Assembly: GCF_002866925.1 (NCBI RefSeq) | Contig: NZ_PKUQ01000008.1 | Location: 32,481 to 96,480 of the forward strand | Reading direction: 5' to 3' | DNA length: 64,000 bases | From: Cohaesibacter celericrescens | GTDB lineage: Bacteria; Pseudomonadota; Alphaproteobacteria; Rhizobiales; Cohaesibacteraceae | Shown: positions 63,878-64,000 of the stretch, piece after piece | Position numbering within the stretch: the stretch's first letter is position 1 | Layout of the letters: every line of letters starts with the position of its first letter | Position numbers and translations under genes: made by a program | The notes under the pieces: model-generated | Databases searched by the model: none | The model's input: only the letters and a program-made list of their open reading frames with translations | Told to the model about the DNA's origin: nothing

Positions 63878-64000
63878 AGGCAGGACACTCCTCGCAGGGC
63901 CATTTCTGCAACAAATGTTATCAGAATCACCCAATTATCCGTAGTTGTCAGGATACTCTATCCAACGATTTGGTGGCGTATGAAGTCAATGCAACAATCG

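Noticed and set aside
1..64000. tRNA, rRNA, CRISPR array, insertion sequence or prophage
   Set aside because: Scanning by eye gave no tRNA T-loop in context, no direct-repeat array, no transposase or integrase and no phage structural gene.

Overview
The window looks like the chromosome of a free-living, probably marine alphaproteobacterium. The evidence is roughly half G+C by eye, a Na+-pumping NADH:quinone reductase (nqrABCDEF), an acuR-acuI pair of the kind used for acrylate from DMSP, a cellulose operon with the BcsK/BcsN-type genes found in Hyphomicrobiales, and an xseB/histone-deacetylase-family neighbourhood. A Cohaesibacter-like member of the Hyphomicrobiales is my best guess, but nothing here fixes the genus. 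I saw no rRNA, tRNA, CRISPR array, phage, transposase or integrase, and no broken large gene. It reads as core-type chromosome.

Layout. (1) 1-1107: a sugar-isomerase-like gene cut by the window edge, and a LysE exporter. (2) 1376-7614: a glycoconjugate locus made of a HAD-UbiA fusion, a DprE1-like FAD oxidase, an SMR-type transporter, an extended SDR and a convergent GT-C-like membrane protein. Together these suggest a lipid-linked pentose (arabinose-like) pathway. (3) 7792-11637: small membrane protein, DUF533 protein, DJ-1/PfpI protein, DUF4424 protein and an XRE-cupin regulator. (4) 11973-16742: gcvP, a small membrane protein and L-serine dehydratase. (5) 17180-17953: two small orphan proteins, one with EF-hands. 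(6) 18043-25575: nqrABCDEF on the minus strand, diverging from apbE-nqrM, which mature it. (7) 26189-34716: MATE and EamA exporters, phosphoglucomutase, an MBL hydrolase, a DUF1499 protein, a flavodoxin with a divergent LysR regulator, and a GNAT acetyltransferase. (8) 35038-46149: a GGDEF-EAL protein followed by bcsA-bcsB-bcsZ and bcsK-like and bcsN-like genes. (9) 46242-47893: acuI and its TetR regulator, with a perfect 14+14 bp operator touching the regulator's start codon. (10) 48059-57160: ugpB-ugpA-ugpE-ugpC plus an EEP-family phosphatase, a divergent LacI regulator, an isochorismatase-like hydrolase and a periplasmic 5'-nucleotidase; the theme is organic-phosphate scavenging. (11) 57612-59356: a medium-chain reductase and a NemR-like TetR regulator with two identical 15-bp boxes. 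(12) 59439-63877: YchJ, GDSL esterase, small membrane protein, enoyl-CoA hydratase/isomerase, xseB, a small lipoprotein and a histone-deacetylase-family protein.

How the parts work together. The Nqr genes and their maturation factors ApbE (FMN attachment) and NqrM form a complete sodium-pump module. The cellulose genes sit directly behind a c-di-GMP enzyme, and BcsA has a PilZ domain, so local c-di-GMP control is likely; pgm about 7 kb away supplies glucose-1-phosphate for UDP-glucose. The ugp genes import glycerol-3-phosphate or its diesters, and the overlapping EEP phosphatase may process what is imported. The most unusual set is the 1376-7614 locus: prenyl-linked phosphopentose synthesis, 2'-oxidation, a possible flippase and a possible membrane glycosyltransferase lie next to each other.

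Starts were chosen from ribosome-binding sites and signal peptides. Functional calls come from remembered family motifs, not from database searches.
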